DNA of 64,000 bases from contig NC_010407.1 in the NCBI RefSeq assembly GCF_000069225.1, forward strand, positions 2,294,001 to 2,358,000. Reading direction: 5' to 3'. The stretch is from Clavibacter sepedonicus. Lineage in GTDB: Bacteria > Actinomycetota > Actinomycetes > Actinomycetales > Microbacteriaceae. Below the pieces are notes generated by a model. The model searched no databases. It saw only the letters and a program-made list of their open reading frames with translations, and was not told where the DNA came from. The position numbers and the translations under genes are program-made. Below are positions 49,557 through 60,739 of this stretch, piece by piece (the stretch's first letter is position 1; every line of letters begins with the position of its first letter).

Positions 49557-50908
49557 TGACGGACCACGAGACCACGGCGGCCGACGACGCTCCCGCGCCC
49601 GCTCCCGCGACCCCCGCTCCCCCGGCCGCCTCGGCACCCGCCGGCATCTCCCGCCGCGGGATCCTCGGCCTCCTCGGCGCGGGCGCGCTCGGCGGCGGCC
49701 TGGTCGGCTCGGCCGGCGGCGTCCTGGCCGACCGCGCCTTCGCGGGCGTGCGCCAGGCCGCGGGCGGCGCTACGTACGCGTTCCACGGCGCGCACCAGGC
49801 GGGCATCACGACCCCTGCCCAGGACCGCCTGCACTTCGCCGCGTTCGACGTCGCCGACATCGACCGCGCGGGGCTGATCTCGCTGCTCAAGGACTGGAGC
49901 GCCGCGGCCGCGCGCATGACGGCCGGCGGATCCGCGGGCACGCTCGGCGCGGTCGACGGCCCGTACGACTCCCCGCCCGACGACACGGGCGAGGCTCTGG
50001 ACCTGCCGCCCGCCGGCCTCACCATCACGTTCGGCCTCGGCCCCTCGCTGTTCACGACCGCCGACGGCGTCGACCGCTTCGGCATCGCCGACCGCCGGCC
50101 CGCCGCGCTCGTCGACCTCCCGCGCTTCCCGGGCGAGGCCCTCATCCCGCAGGCCACGGGCGGCGACCTCTGCATCCAGGCGTGCAGCGATGACCCGCAG
50201 GTGGCCGTGCACGCGATCCGCAACCTGTCGCGCATCGCGTTCGGCCGCGCCTCCATCCGCTGGTCGCAGCTCGGCTTCGGCCGCACCTCCTCGACGAGCC
50301 GCGCGCAGGTCACCCCGCGGAACCTGTTCGGCTTCAAGGACGGCACCGCGAACGTGAAGTCGGAGGACACGCGCCAGGTCGACGACCACGTCTGGGCCGA
50401 CGCGGGATCCTCCCCCGCCGAGGCGTGGATGCAGGGCGGCTCGTACCTGGTCGCCCGCCGCATCCGCATGACCATCGAGACGTGGGACCGCTCGTCGCTC
50501 CGCGAGCAGGAGCGCGTCGTCGGCCGCACGAAGGGATCCGGCGCGCCCCTCAGCGGCGGCACCGAGATGACCGCGCCCGACTTCCACGCCGTCGGGCGCG
50601 GGGGCGCACCGCTCATCGACCCCGCGTCGCATGTGCGCCTCGCGCACCCGGACGCCAACGACGGCGCGGTGCTCCTGCGCCGCGGCTACAACTTCGTCGA
50701 CGGCAACGACGACCTCGGGCGACTGAACGCGGGCCTGTTCTTCCTGGCGTTCCAGCGGGATCCGCGCACGCAGTTCATCCCCATCCAGCGGAGCCTCGCC
50801 CGCGACGCGATGAACGAGTACCTGCGGCACGTGGGCAGCGGGATCTGGGCGGTGCCGCCGGGCGCGACGCGCGACGGGTACGTCGGGGAGACGCTTTTCG
50901 CGTCCTGA
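49556..50908 (+). CDS. efeB: deferrochelatase/peroxidase EfeB (Dyp-type, Tat-exported)
   Basis: This 450-residue haem peroxidase of the DyP family has an N-terminal Tat signal (SRRGILGLLGAGALGGG, about 33-49), so it is exported folded with haem. The family motif GFKDGTANVKSED (about 262) contains the catalytic Asp. The proximal His lies in DPASHVRLAHPDAND and the distal region in LRRGYNFVDG. It follows efeO with a TGATG overlap. In the EfeUOB system it oxidises Fe2+ or releases iron from haem. Length and motifs are complete. Confidence 0.94.
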   Translation: MTDHETTAADDAPAPAPATPAPPAASAPAGISRRGILGLLGAGALGGGLVGSAGGVLADRAFAGVRQAAGGATYAFHGAHQAGITTPAQDRLHFAAFDVADIDRAGLISLLKDWSAAAARMTAGGSAGTLGAVDGPYDSPPDDTGEALDLPPAGLTITFGLGPSLFTTADGVDRFGIADRRPAALVDLPRFPGEALIPQATGGDLCIQACSDDPQVAVHAIRNLSRIAFGRASIRWSQLGFGRTSSTSRAQVTPRNLFGFKDGTANVKSEDTRQVDDHVWADAGSSPAEAWMQGGSYLVARRIRMTIETWDRSSLREQERVVGRTKGSGAPLSGGTEMTAPDFHAVGRGGAPLIDPASHVRLAHPDANDGAVLLRRGYNFVDGNDDLGRLNAGLFFLAFQRDPRTQFIPIQRSLARDAMNEYLRHVGSGIWAVPPGATRDGYVGETLFAS

Positions 50909-50937
50909 GCCCGGGCGGCGCCCGACCGGCCCGGATC

Positions 50938-51447
50938 TCAGCCCGCGGGCAGGACCACGTACGTGGCGACGGGCGAGCCCGGATCCGCCGACACCGTGAC
51001 GATGACCGAGTACGCGTCGGTCGTGAACCGCCCGTATCCGCTCTGCGCGTCGCTCGCCACGTCGCTCGAGGCGTAGCCGGCGGCCTCGAGCCGCGCCTGC
51101 GCGTCGGCGAACCCGCCCGCGACGTCCGGCACGGCGACCTGCGCCACCCAGCCGGCGCCCTCGGGCGCAGCTCCCCCGCCGAGCAGCTTGCCCTCGGCGA
51201 AGGGCACGGCATCCGTCGGGAAGGAGGGCGGGACGTGGCCGTCCGTGGAGACCTGCACCTTGCCGAGCGTGTCGCCGATCACGTCCTCGACGCTGTGGCG
51301 CACCTGCTTCGCGCCCTCGTGGGCGGCGTCGCGGACGACCTCGCCCACCTGGCTGCACCCCGTGAGGAACAGGGCGGGGACGAGGACGAGCCCGGCCGCC
51401 AACTCCCTCCTGCGGAGGGACCTGCCGGACGGGCTCGTCGGGGTCAT
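50938..51447 (-). CDS. putative lipoprotein of unknown function
   Basis: This 169-residue exported lipoprotein has a basic N-terminus (MTPTSPSGRSLRRREL), then a hydrophobic segment ending in the lipobox LTGC at about 28-31. The mature part has an amphipathic helix (VVRDAAHEGAKQVRHSVEDV) and a mixed alpha/beta domain ending in SPVATYVVLPAG. I do not recognise a named family. It lies six bases after typA on the same strand, so it is probably transcribed with typA, and it converges with efeB. Confidence 0.7.
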   Translation of the reverse strand: MTPTSPSGRSLRRRELAAGLVLVPALFLTGCSQVGEVVRDAAHEGAKQVRHSVEDVIGDTLGKVQVSTDGHVPPSFPTDAVPFAEGKLLGGGAAPEGAGWVAQVAVPDVAGGFADAQARLEAAGYASSDVASDAQSGYGRFTTDAYSVIVTVSADPGSPVATYVVLPAG

Positions 51448-51453
51448 GCTGCG

Positions 51454-53361
<1,908 letters not shown>

Positions 53362-53475
53362 AGTGCTGTCCTTCAGTGGAGAGGGTGCCGGCCTTGTCAT
53401 CAAGGGAGGAGGGCGAAGAGCCGCCGTCTGCTATTCCCAGCGACCACCAGCCTACCGTGCCGATGCAAGCCGGGC

Positions 53476-55329
53476 TCAGGGAGCGTCGGGAGAGAGGGTC
53501 CAGCGCCAGGCGTCGTCGAGGATCCCGGCCTGGTGCGGCGAGACCTGCACCCCGCCGACCCGGTCGCGCACGGCCGCGAGCGCGGGCAGCTGGTAGAGCG
53601 GGAGGCCGGCGCGGTCGCCGTACATGCGCCGGTCCAGGCGCAGGAGGAGCTCGTCGCGCGCGTCCGCGTCCTCCGTGCGGCTGAGCGAGGAGAAGAGGGA
53701 CGCGACGTCGGGGTCGGCCGTCGCCTGTCCGTCGCGCGCGTCGGCCCTGGCCTCGTGCGCGGCGCGGATCCCGGCGACGGAGGGGTACGCGTCCTCCGAC
53801 GAGACGAGCGCGGCGTCGTAGGCGCCCGGCTGGTCGAGGACGCTCTCCCACTGCGGGGTCGAGCAGTCGGTCACGACGAAGCCGGACTTCTCGGCGGAGT
53901 CGCGGATCGCGTCGAACGCGGCCACCTTGCGGGGGTCGGCGGGGTCGAAGAGCACGCACACCTCGGGGGCCGCCCGCCCGACCGACGCGAGCAGCTGCCG
54001 CGCCTCGTCGAGGTCGACGTCGCCGAAGCGGCTGGACCCGTTCGCGCGCACCTGGTCGGCATACCCGTCCGTGCCGGGCGCGAGCACGAAGGAGTCGCGC
54101 GTCGTCGCGTCGGGATCCACGGGCAGCGCGGCCTCGCGGACGATCGCGTCGCGCGGGATGGTGGAGAGGAAGGCCGTGCGGACCGCGGCGTCGGACATGG
54201 CGGGGTCGCGCGCGCCGAGCGTCTGCAGGTCGAGGCGCTCCCAGGAGGCGGAGGATCCGCGCACGACCTGCACGCCGTCGATCCCGGACAGCGCGTCGGC
54301 CACCTCCGCGTCGGCCGCTGGCGCGATGACGTCGACGTCCCCCGCCTGGAGGGCGGCGACGGCGGCGTCCGGATCCTCGATCGTGGACACGACGATGCGC
54401 TCGACCGACGGCCGGTGCAGCCCCGTGTAGAAGCGGTTGGCGCGCAGCGTGATGGAGGTCCCCGGGTCGATCGACTCGATGGCGTACGGGCCCGAGCCCA
54501 CGGCGCGATCGGGGTGCGCCGCGATCTCGGCCACGCCGAAGCCCCGGTTCCACGCGTCGGAGATGGGCGACAGGAGCTCGGGGGCGCGATCCTGCACGGC
54601 GTCCACCAGCGTCTGCTTCGCACGGCCGGGGCTCGACATGTCGAGCGCGAGCTGCGCCACGCTGTGCGCGGGCAGGCCCACCTCGAACGCGAGGCGCCAG
54701 TCCGGCGTGTACTGGTCGAACACCATGGTGATCGACCGGCCGCCGTCCCCGATCTCGGGCGTGCGGGTGACGTGGGTGAGCGCCTCGTCGGCGGCCGCGT
54801 CGAAGAAGACGGTCTGCTCGGGGAGCGGACCCGTGTAGCCGCCCGTCGCATCGTCGACGTACCCGGCCGGGTCGTAGCCGGGGGTGTCGAGCGCGCCGGA
54901 TCCGGCGGCCCACGCGAGCAGGAGGTCCGCCGCGTCGACGGGCTCGCCGTCGGACCAGCGGACGCCCTCCGCGACGGTGTACTCGACGGTGAAGGGGTCG
55001 CGCGAGACGACCCGCGCGGATCCGTAGCCCGGGTCGGTGGCGACCGTGCCGTCGGCGGCGACCTCGGAGAACCGCGAGTTCGTCGCGTGCACGATCTCCC
55101 GGTTGCCCTCGGTGCCGCCCGTGCGCGACGCCGCGTTGTACGAGGTGAAGGTGGTGGGGACGGCGGCGCGGATCTCCGTGTCGGCGACCATGCCGGTGGT
55201 CGGCGAGCAGGCGGCGAGGCCGGCGACGAGCGCAACGGCGACGGCGGCGGATGCGCCCCGGACGACCCGGCGGATCCCTCGCGGGCGCCGGGCTCCTATG
55301 GCCTCGGGGCCTCGCGTGTCGCTGTCCAT
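53476..55329 (-). CDS. family 5 extracellular solute-binding protein (peptide ABC transporter)
   Basis: This 617-residue lipoprotein is of the DppA/OppA type: a basic Tat-free N-terminus, hydrophobic segment ALVAGLAACS with lipobox LAAC near 38-41, then the large two-lobed binding domain. Family 5 landmarks are VEYTVAEGVRWSDGEPVDAA (about 113-132), AHPDRAVGSGPYAIESIDPG and LPLYQLPALAAVRDRV. The frame is intact. ATCCTA on the plus strand (TAGGAT) lies eight bases before the ATG, so a leaderless message is possible. It follows the double ATPase at 55429 by 99 bp on the same strand and resembles the broken binding protein at 60740-62581, perhaps as its functional replacement. Confidence 0.88.
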   Translation of the reverse strand: MDSDTRGPEAIGARRPRGIRRVVRGASAAVAVALVAGLAACSPTTGMVADTEIRAAVPTTFTSYNAASRTGGTEGNREIVHATNSRFSEVAADGTVATDPGYGSARVVSRDPFTVEYTVAEGVRWSDGEPVDAADLLLAWAAGSGALDTPGYDPAGYVDDATGGYTGPLPEQTVFFDAAADEALTHVTRTPEIGDGGRSITMVFDQYTPDWRLAFEVGLPAHSVAQLALDMSSPGRAKQTLVDAVQDRAPELLSPISDAWNRGFGVAEIAAHPDRAVGSGPYAIESIDPGTSITLRANRFYTGLHRPSVERIVVSTIEDPDAAVAALQAGDVDVIAPAADAEVADALSGIDGVQVVRGSSASWERLDLQTLGARDPAMSDAAVRTAFLSTIPRDAIVREAALPVDPDATTRDSFVLAPGTDGYADQVRANGSSRFGDVDLDEARQLLASVGRAAPEVCVLFDPADPRKVAAFDAIRDSAEKSGFVVTDCSTPQWESVLDQPGAYDAALVSSEDAYPSVAGIRAAHEARADARDGQATADPDVASLFSSLSRTEDADARDELLLRLDRRMYGDRAGLPLYQLPALAAVRDRVGGVQVSPHQAGILDDAWRWTLSPDAP

Positions 55330-55428
55330 CGCCGTCGATCCTACGCGAGCGGCACGACGAGGCCCGCCGCCCGCGCGCCCCCGCGAGGGGGGGCGCTATG
55401 GGCGGCGAGCCGGGTCGTGCGGCGCGGA

Positions 55429-57120
55429 TCAGGCCGCGGGCGGCTGCTGGTCCCGCAGGGCCTCGCGGAGCTCGCGGCGCTCCTTCTGCTGGTCGGGATC
55501 CGGCAGCGGCACGGCGGCGATGAGCTTCTGCGTGTACGGGTGCTGGGGGTTCCGGAGGATCGACTCGGTCGGCCCCTGCTCGACGATCTTGCCGTGGTTC
55601 ATCACGACGATGCGGTCGGCGAGCAAGTCGACCACTGCGAGGTCGTGGCTGACGAACAGGCACGCGAACTGGAGCTCCTTCTGGATCTCCTGCAGCAGCG
55701 CGAGCACGCGGGCCTGCACCGACACATCGAGCGCCGACGTGGGCTCGTCGGCGACGAGCACCTTGGGCCGGAGCGCGAGGGCCCGGGCGATGCCGACGCG
55801 CTGGCGCTGGCCGCCGGAGAGCTCGTTCGGGTAGCGGTTGCGGAAGCTGCGCGGCAGCTCCACCTGCTCGAGGAGCTCCTCGACCCGGTCGCTCTGCTGC
55901 TTCTTCGAGAACTGGCCCGAGAGCTCGAGCGGCTCGCCGATGCTCTGGCCGATGGGCCAGCGCGGGTTGAGCGAGGAGCCCGGGTCCTGGAACACGATGC
56001 CGATCTCGCGGCGCACGGCCCGGAGGTCCTTCGCCGAGATCCCGGTCATGCGCCGACCGGCGACGGTGAGCTCGCCGCCCGCGACGGGCAGGAGGCCCAC
56101 CGCGGCGCGCGCGATGGTCGTCTTGCCGGATCCCGACTCACCCACGACGCCGACGACCTCGCCGGGGTGGATGTCGAACGACGCGCCCGTGACCGCCCGG
56201 AACGCCGGCACGCGGCCGAGCTTCGGGTAGTCGATGTCCACCTCCTTGAGGGAGATGGCGGGCTCGGTGGTGCGCTCGGCGATCTCGACCTGCGAGGCCT
56301 CGCCCGTGCCGAGGTGCGGCACCGACGCGAGCAGCTGCTTCGTGTACGGGTCCTTGGGCGCCTGGAAGATCTCGCGCACCGAGCCGCGCTCGACGATGCG
56401 GCCGCTCTTCATCACGATGACGTTGGTCGCGAGGTCGGCCACCACGCCCATGTCGTGCGTGATGATCACGATCGCGCTGTTGAGGCGCTGGTGAAGTCTG
56501 CGCAGCAGGTCGAGGATCTCGGCCTGGATCGTCACGTTGAGCGCCGTGGTGGGCTCGTCCGCGATGAGCATGTCGGGGTCGCACGACAGCGACTGGGCGA
56601 TCATCGCGCGCTGGCGCTGGCCGCCGGACAGCTGGTGCGGGTAGGAGTCGAACGCCTTCTCGGGATCCGGCATCTCGACGAGCTTCAGCAGCTCGAGCGC
56701 GCGCACCTTGGCGGCCGACGGGATGATCGAGTTGTGGACCCGAAGGGCCTCGACGATCTGGAAACCCACCGTGTACACGGGGTTGAGCGCCGTCATCGGC
56801 TCCTGGAAGATCACGGCGATGTCGTTGCCGCGTGCCTTCCGCAGCGTGGCCTGGTCGGCGCCCACCATCTCGACGCCCTTGAGCTTCGCGCTCCCCCGGA
56901 CCCGGCCGTTCTTCGGCAGGAGGCCGAGCAGCGACATGGAGCTGACGGACTTGCCGGAGCCGGACTCGCCCACGATCGCGAGGACCTCGCCCGGGTTGAC
57001 CTTGTAGTCGAGGTCGATGGCCGCGGGGATCCACTCGTCGCCGACCCAGAAGTCGACTCCGAGGCCGGAGACCTCGAGGATGGGGACGATCGGGTCCGTC
57101 CCGTTCGCGTGAGCGCTCAT
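55429..57120 (-). CDS. double ATP-binding subunit of a peptide ABC transporter (DppDF fusion)
   Basis: This 563-residue cytoplasmic ATPase has two ABC domains joined in one chain. The first has Walker [17 protein letters not shown] (about 50), signature [16 protein letters not shown] and Walker [13 protein letters not shown]. The second has Walker [18 protein letters not shown] (about 327), signature [15 protein letters not shown] and Walker [14 protein letters not shown]. Such fusions drive dipeptide or oligopeptide importers. The ATG at 57120 has AGGAG ten bases upstream. The permease genes lie on the far side of a gene in the opposite direction, so this gene needs its own promoter. It is intact. 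Confidence 0.93.
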   Translation of the reverse strand: MSAHANGTDPIVPILEVSGLGVDFWVGDEWIPAAIDLDYKVNPGEVLAIVGESGSGKSVSSMSLLGLLPKNGRVRGSAKLKGVEMVGADQATLRKARGNDIAVIFQEPMTALNPVYTVGFQIVEALRVHNSIIPSAAKVRALELLKLVEMPDPEKAFDSYPHQLSGGQRQRAMIAQSLSCDPDMLIADEPTTALNVTIQAEILDLLRRLHQRLNSAIVIITHDMGVVADLATNVIVMKSGRIVERGSVREIFQAPKDPYTKQLLASVPHLGTGEASQVEIAERTTEPAISLKEVDIDYPKLGRVPAFRAVTGASFDIHPGEVVGVVGESGSGKTTIARAAVGLLPVAGGELTVAGRRMTGISAKDLRAVRREIGIVFQDPGSSLNPRWPIGQSIGEPLELSGQFSKKQQSDRVEELLEQVELPRSFRNRYPNELSGGQRQRVGIARALALRPKVLVADEPTSALDVSVQARVLALLQEIQKELQFACLFVSHDLAVVDLLADRIVVMNHGKIVEQGPTESILRNPQHPYTQKLIAAVPLPDPDQQKERRELREALRDQQPPAA

Positions 57121-57179
57121 GCTGCGTACTCCTGGCTGCTGGAAGTGGGGGTGTCGAGGGGTGCCGAGGCGGGCCGTGG

Positions 57180-57185
57180 GACGAT
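57180..57185 (+). promoter_or_regulatory. possible -10 (GACGAT) of the PH-domain gene
   Basis: GACGAT lies 6 nt before the ATG at 57192. The spacing is that of the leaderless promoters, but the hexamer is weak. Confidence 0.3.
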
Positions 57186-57191
57186 GAGGCC

Positions 57192-57797
57192 ATGGATCAG
57201 CCCGTCGTCATCCGCCCGTCGTTCGGACGCCTGCTGACCGTGATCGTCTCGGCGATCGCGGTCCTGGTGCTCGTGAGCACCGTGGTCGGGGGTCGGGCCG
57301 ACCTCCTGCCGACGGCGGTGTGGGGCCCGGTCATGCTGGCCTACGCGTCGTGGCTCGTCTTCTGGCACCCGCGCGTGCGCATCGCGACCGAGGGCATCGA
57401 AATCCGCAACGTCTTCCGCACGCACGAGTTCTCGTGGCCCGCGATCCGCGAGGTCGACACCAAGTGGGCTCTGAACATCACCACCGCGCACGAACGCGTC
57501 ACGGCCTGGGCCGCCCCGGCGCCCGGCCGGCACTCGAACGCCTACATCACGACGAAGGAGGAGCGGAACCAGCCGTATCTCAGCGCCATGATGCAGGACG
57601 CGCGCCGCGGCGACCTGCCCCGCACCGACTCCGGCGACGCGGCCACGGTGATCCGCCTGCACCTGGCCGACCTCCGCGAGGCGGGCCACCTGGGCGGCCC
57701 GGTGGAGGAGGAGGCCCCGCGCGTGCGAACGCACTGGGCGGAGATCGCCGTGCTCGCGGTGCTCGTCGCGGCGACGGTGCTGACCGGCCCGATCTGA
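57192..57797 (+). CDS. PH-domain-like membrane protein
   Basis: This 201-residue protein has two membrane helices near the N-terminus (LLTVIVSAIAVLVLVSTVV and WGPVMLAYASWLVFW). They are followed by a bacterial pleckstrin-homology-like domain (PRVRIATEGIEIRNVFRTHEF, SWPAIREVDTKWALNITTAH) and a final helix (IAVLAVLVAATVLTGPI). Such proteins are common in actinobacteria, with unknown role. It lies on the opposite strand from the transporter genes and separates the permeases from the ATPase. The ATG at 57192 is preceded by GACGAT at leaderless distance. Confidence 0.8.
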   Translation: MDQPVVIRPSFGRLLTVIVSAIAVLVLVSTVVGGRADLLPTAVWGPVMLAYASWLVFWHPRVRIATEGIEIRNVFRTHEFSWPAIREVDTKWALNITTAHERVTAWAAPAPGRHSNAYITTKEERNQPYLSAMMQDARRGDLPRTDSGDAATVIRLHLADLREAGHLGGPVEEEAPRVRTHWAEIAVLAVLVAATVLTGPI

Positions 57798-57850
57798 GGC
57801 GCGACCCGCGGCGAGCCCGCGGCTGAGGGCCCGGCTCGCCGCCGGGACCG

Positions 57851-59030
57851 TCATCGGCCGTCCGTGCTATCGGGCGCCTGGCCGTCGGCCTGGGCGTCCG
57901 GTCGCGCGGAGCCGACGGGCGGCGGCACGCGCACTCCCGCGGCACCGGAGCCGGTCGCAGGACCCGCGTCGCGGCGGTTCCGCCCGGTGAGCATGGCGAA
58001 CATCTGCTTGTAGGGCCCCTGTCCGCCGGGCATGCGCCGCTGGCGCGGGTCGAACGCGTCGCGCAGGCCGTCGCCGATGAAGTTGATGGTCAGCGCGATG
58101 ATGATGATGAACAGGCCCGGGAACCAGAACAGCCACGGCCGGGTCGCGAAGGCTCCCTGGTATTCGTTGATGATCTGCCCGAGCGAGACGTCGGGCTTCT
58201 TGATGCCGAAGCCGAGGAAGGAAAGCGCCGCCTCGAGCAGGATGGCCGCGCTCATGAGCAGGGTCGTGGACACGATGACCACGCCGATGGCGTTCGGCAG
58301 GATGTGCCGGAACACGATTCGGCTGTTCGACGCCCCGGCGACTCGGGCCGCGTCTACGAACTCTCGCTCGCGGAGGCTGAGGAACTCGCCGCGCACCAAG
58401 CGCGCGAGGCTCGGCCAGCCGACCACGCCGAGGACTAGTCCGAGCACGGCCGCTCCGAGGCTCCCGAAGGTCTGGCCGAGGACCGCCGCGATGACGATGA
58501 CCGGGATCACGATGATGAGGTCCGTGAAGCGCATGAGCAGAGAGTCGATGCGACCGCGGAAGAAGCCCGAGACGGCGCCGACGACGATGCCGATGAACGC
58601 GGCGATGATGCCGTACAGCACCATGACGACTATGGACTGCTGGGTGCCGCGCATGACGCGGGCGAAGATGTCGCGCCCGATCTCGTCCTGGCCGAAGGGG
58701 TGGGTACCGAACTGGAACGGCAGCTGCCAGGTGGGGTTGCCGCCGTTGACGACGGGCGAGACGTCCTCGTAGTTCCACATCCACCAGCCGGGGACGCGGA
58801 CGCCGAAGAGCTGGATGCCGACGGACGAGTACACGAGAGCCGCCATGAGCAGCAGGACGACAACCGAGGTCATCGCGCCCTTGTGGCGGAGGAACCGGCG
58901 GCGGACGACGGTGCCCTGGCTGAGCCCCTCCACCTCGCGCTGCTCGATCGTCAGCTCGGAGTTGCCCCCCCTCCGGGAGGTGCGGGTCGTTGTGGGGGTC
59001 GTTGGGGTTCCCCATCAGTGCGTTGGACAT
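57851..59030 (-). pseudogene. peptide ABC transporter permease (DppC-like), N-terminal frameshift in a G7 tract
   Basis: The body is a complete DppC/OppC-type permease (392 residues when corrected): a first membrane helix after QGTVVRRRFLRHKGAM, then five more, and the EAA loop EFVDAARVAGASNSRIVFRH. The ATG at 59030, three bases after the dppB stop, begins MSNALMGNPNDPHNDPHLPE. It then meets seven G's at 58971-58965 (C7 on the plus strand) and goes out of frame. Six G's would give GGNSELTIEQREVEGLSQG. A GTG at 58933 could restart translation without the first 33 residues, with a weak ribosome binding site. It is broken or sequencing-affected, with possible slippage. Confidence 0.75.
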
Positions 59031-59033
59031 GTG

Positions 59034-60545
59034 TCAGCTCACCCGGATTCGAGGATCGAGGACCGAGTACAGGATGTCGGCCAGCATGTTGAAGATCACG
59101 GTGAGGATGCTCGTGATCAGGATGAACCCCATCAGCGGGTTGAGGTCGGTCTTGTTCAGGGCGTCCTGGAACACGGAGCCCATGCCCTTCCAGGCGAAGA
59201 TCGTCTCGGTGATCACCGCGCCGCCGATGAGCCCGCCCACGTCGAACGCGATGACGGTGGCGACGGGGATCATGGCGTTGCGGAACGCGTGGCGCATGAT
59301 CACGGTGCGCTCGGTGAGGCCCTTGGCGCGTGCGGTGCGCACGTAGTCCTGGTTCATCACCTCGAGGAGGCTCGCCCGCGAGTAGCGGGAGTAGCTCGCG
59401 ACGGAGATGAGGAGGATCGCGATGGTCGGCAGCAGGAGGTGCGTGTAGCTGTCGAGCATGCCCTGCCAGACCGAGCCGTTGAGCCCGGGGGTCACGGCAC
59501 CGACCGTGGCGATGGGGCGGCCACGCGTGTTGGTCGCGTAGTCGGGCCACACCTGCATGACGCGGTCGACGATGATCAGCAGCGCGACGAGGCCACCGGT
59601 GATGCCGGCGCCGCGGGCGACGATGGGCTTGTCGTTCTGGCCGACGACGTAGCCGACGACCACGCCGACGACGACGAAGGCGACGATCAGCACGATGGTG
59701 ATCCACCAGGGGGCGGAGACGGTCAGCACGTACTGCAGCGGGTACCAGAGCGCGGCGCCGAGGACGGCCATGGCGAGCGCGGAGTAGAAGGCCCGTCGGT
59801 TGCGCAACCCGGTCGAGAGCGACGTGATGAGCACCGCGACGAGGGCGCCGAGCGCGGCGATGAGCAGGATGCCGAGGCCGGGGCGCGAGAACCAGTCCGT
59901 GGCGAGCAGGTAGATGAGCACGACCGCGGTGATGACCGTGGCGGAGCCGAAGACGATGAGGCGCGGCTTCGGGTCGCCGCCGATGATGCTCATCCAGACG
60001 AAGCCCGAGACGAGCGAGAGGACCACGATCATGATCGGCGGGATCGACGGGTTCACGAGGAAGTCGTTGAAGCCGATGGCGACGTACTGCTTGAGCAGCA
60101 CGGCCACGAAGAAGATCGGCAGGGAGAAGAAGAGGAACGACGCGAAGGTGACCGTGTAGTCGTAGCCGCTGTACTGGCGGAGCGCGGTCGTCATGCCGAT
60201 GGAGACGCCGATGAGCACGGCGATGATCGTGGCGATCGTCACCAGCTGGATCGTCTGCCCGGCGGCGTTGGCGATGATCTCGTTGACCTCGCGGCCGTCG
60301 ATGGCCTTGCCGAGGTCGACCTGGCCGATGAAGACCTTGAACACCCCACCGAGCCAGATGAAGTAGCGCAGCGGCGACGGCACGTCGAGGTCGAGGAGGT
60401 CGACTCGAGCGGCGATGAGCGCATCGCGGTTCGGCGACGGGTTCTCGCGCAGATCCTGAAGGGGATCACCGGAATTGGCCGCCAGGTTGTAGATGATGAA
60501 GCTGGCGCCCAGGAGGACGAAGAACGACGCGACGAGACGTCTCAA
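59034..60545 (-). CDS. peptide ABC transporter permease (DppB-like), doubtful start
   Basis: This is a 503-residue membrane permease of the DppB/OppB family: N-terminal helix LVASFFVLLGASFIIYNLAA, GQVDLGKAIDGREVNEIIAN, and a long central segment with several helices. The EAA loop is DYVRTARAKGLTERTVIMRH. It is longer than the usual 310-340 residues because of extra central helices (about 190-330), as in many actinobacterial relatives. The given start is TTG 60545, without a ribosome binding site. The family normally begins MLTYVLRRLVAS, and this could be read from GTG 60561 if one base were removed from the GTAAGGTAAG stretch (60549-60558). A start-proximal frameshift is likely; the remainder is intact. 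Confidence 0.8.
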   Translation of the reverse strand: MRRLVASFFVLLGASFIIYNLAANSGDPLQDLRENPSPNRDALIAARVDLLDLDVPSPLRYFIWLGGVFKVFIGQVDLGKAIDGREVNEIIANAAGQTIQLVTIATIIAVLIGVSIGMTTALRQYSGYDYTVTFASFLFFSLPIFFVAVLLKQYVAIGFNDFLVNPSIPPIMIVVLSLVSGFVWMSIIGGDPKPRLIVFGSATVITAVVLIYLLATDWFSRPGLGILLIAALGALVAVLITSLSTGLRNRRAFYSALAMAVLGAALWYPLQYVLTVSAPWWITIVLIVAFVVVGVVVGYVVGQNDKPIVARGAGITGGLVALLIIVDRVMQVWPDYATNTRGRPIATVGAVTPGLNGSVWQGMLDSYTHLLLPTIAILLISVASYSRYSRASLLEVMNQDYVRTARAKGLTERTVIMRHAFRNAMIPVATVIAFDVGGLIGGAVITETIFAWKGMGSVFQDALNKTDLNPLMGFILITSILTVIFNMLADILYSVLDPRIRVS

Positions 60546-60665
60546 GACGTAAGGTAAGCACAGGGCGACGACGTCCCTTTCTGTGTTCGGCCAGGGCTCG
60601 TGACCCGGCCCGACGAGAGCATACGCGGCCGGATCCGCGGATCACGAATCGGCAACGGACATGGA

Positions 60666-60699
60666 GAGGGTGCCGAGGCCAGGCGGCCTCGGCACCCTC
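60666..60699 (-). terminator. 15-bp stem terminator between the binding protein and the permeases
   Basis: GAGGGTGCCGAGGCC (60666-60680) pairs perfectly with GGCCTCGGCACCCTC (60685-60699) around AGGC. It lies 40 bp after the binding-protein stop and 120 bp before dppB. There is no U-tract. It probably lets the binding protein be made in excess over the permeases. Confidence 0.75.
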
Positions 60700-60739
60700 G
60701 CACCCTCCCGTTCAATGGACGGTGCTCACTGCTGTCGTG

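Noticed and set aside
60549..60561. GTAAGGTAAGC as a second iron box
   Set aside because: It has one half-site-like stretch but no matching ACCT arm. It lies in the start region of the DppB-type gene, where the expected protein sequence explains it better.
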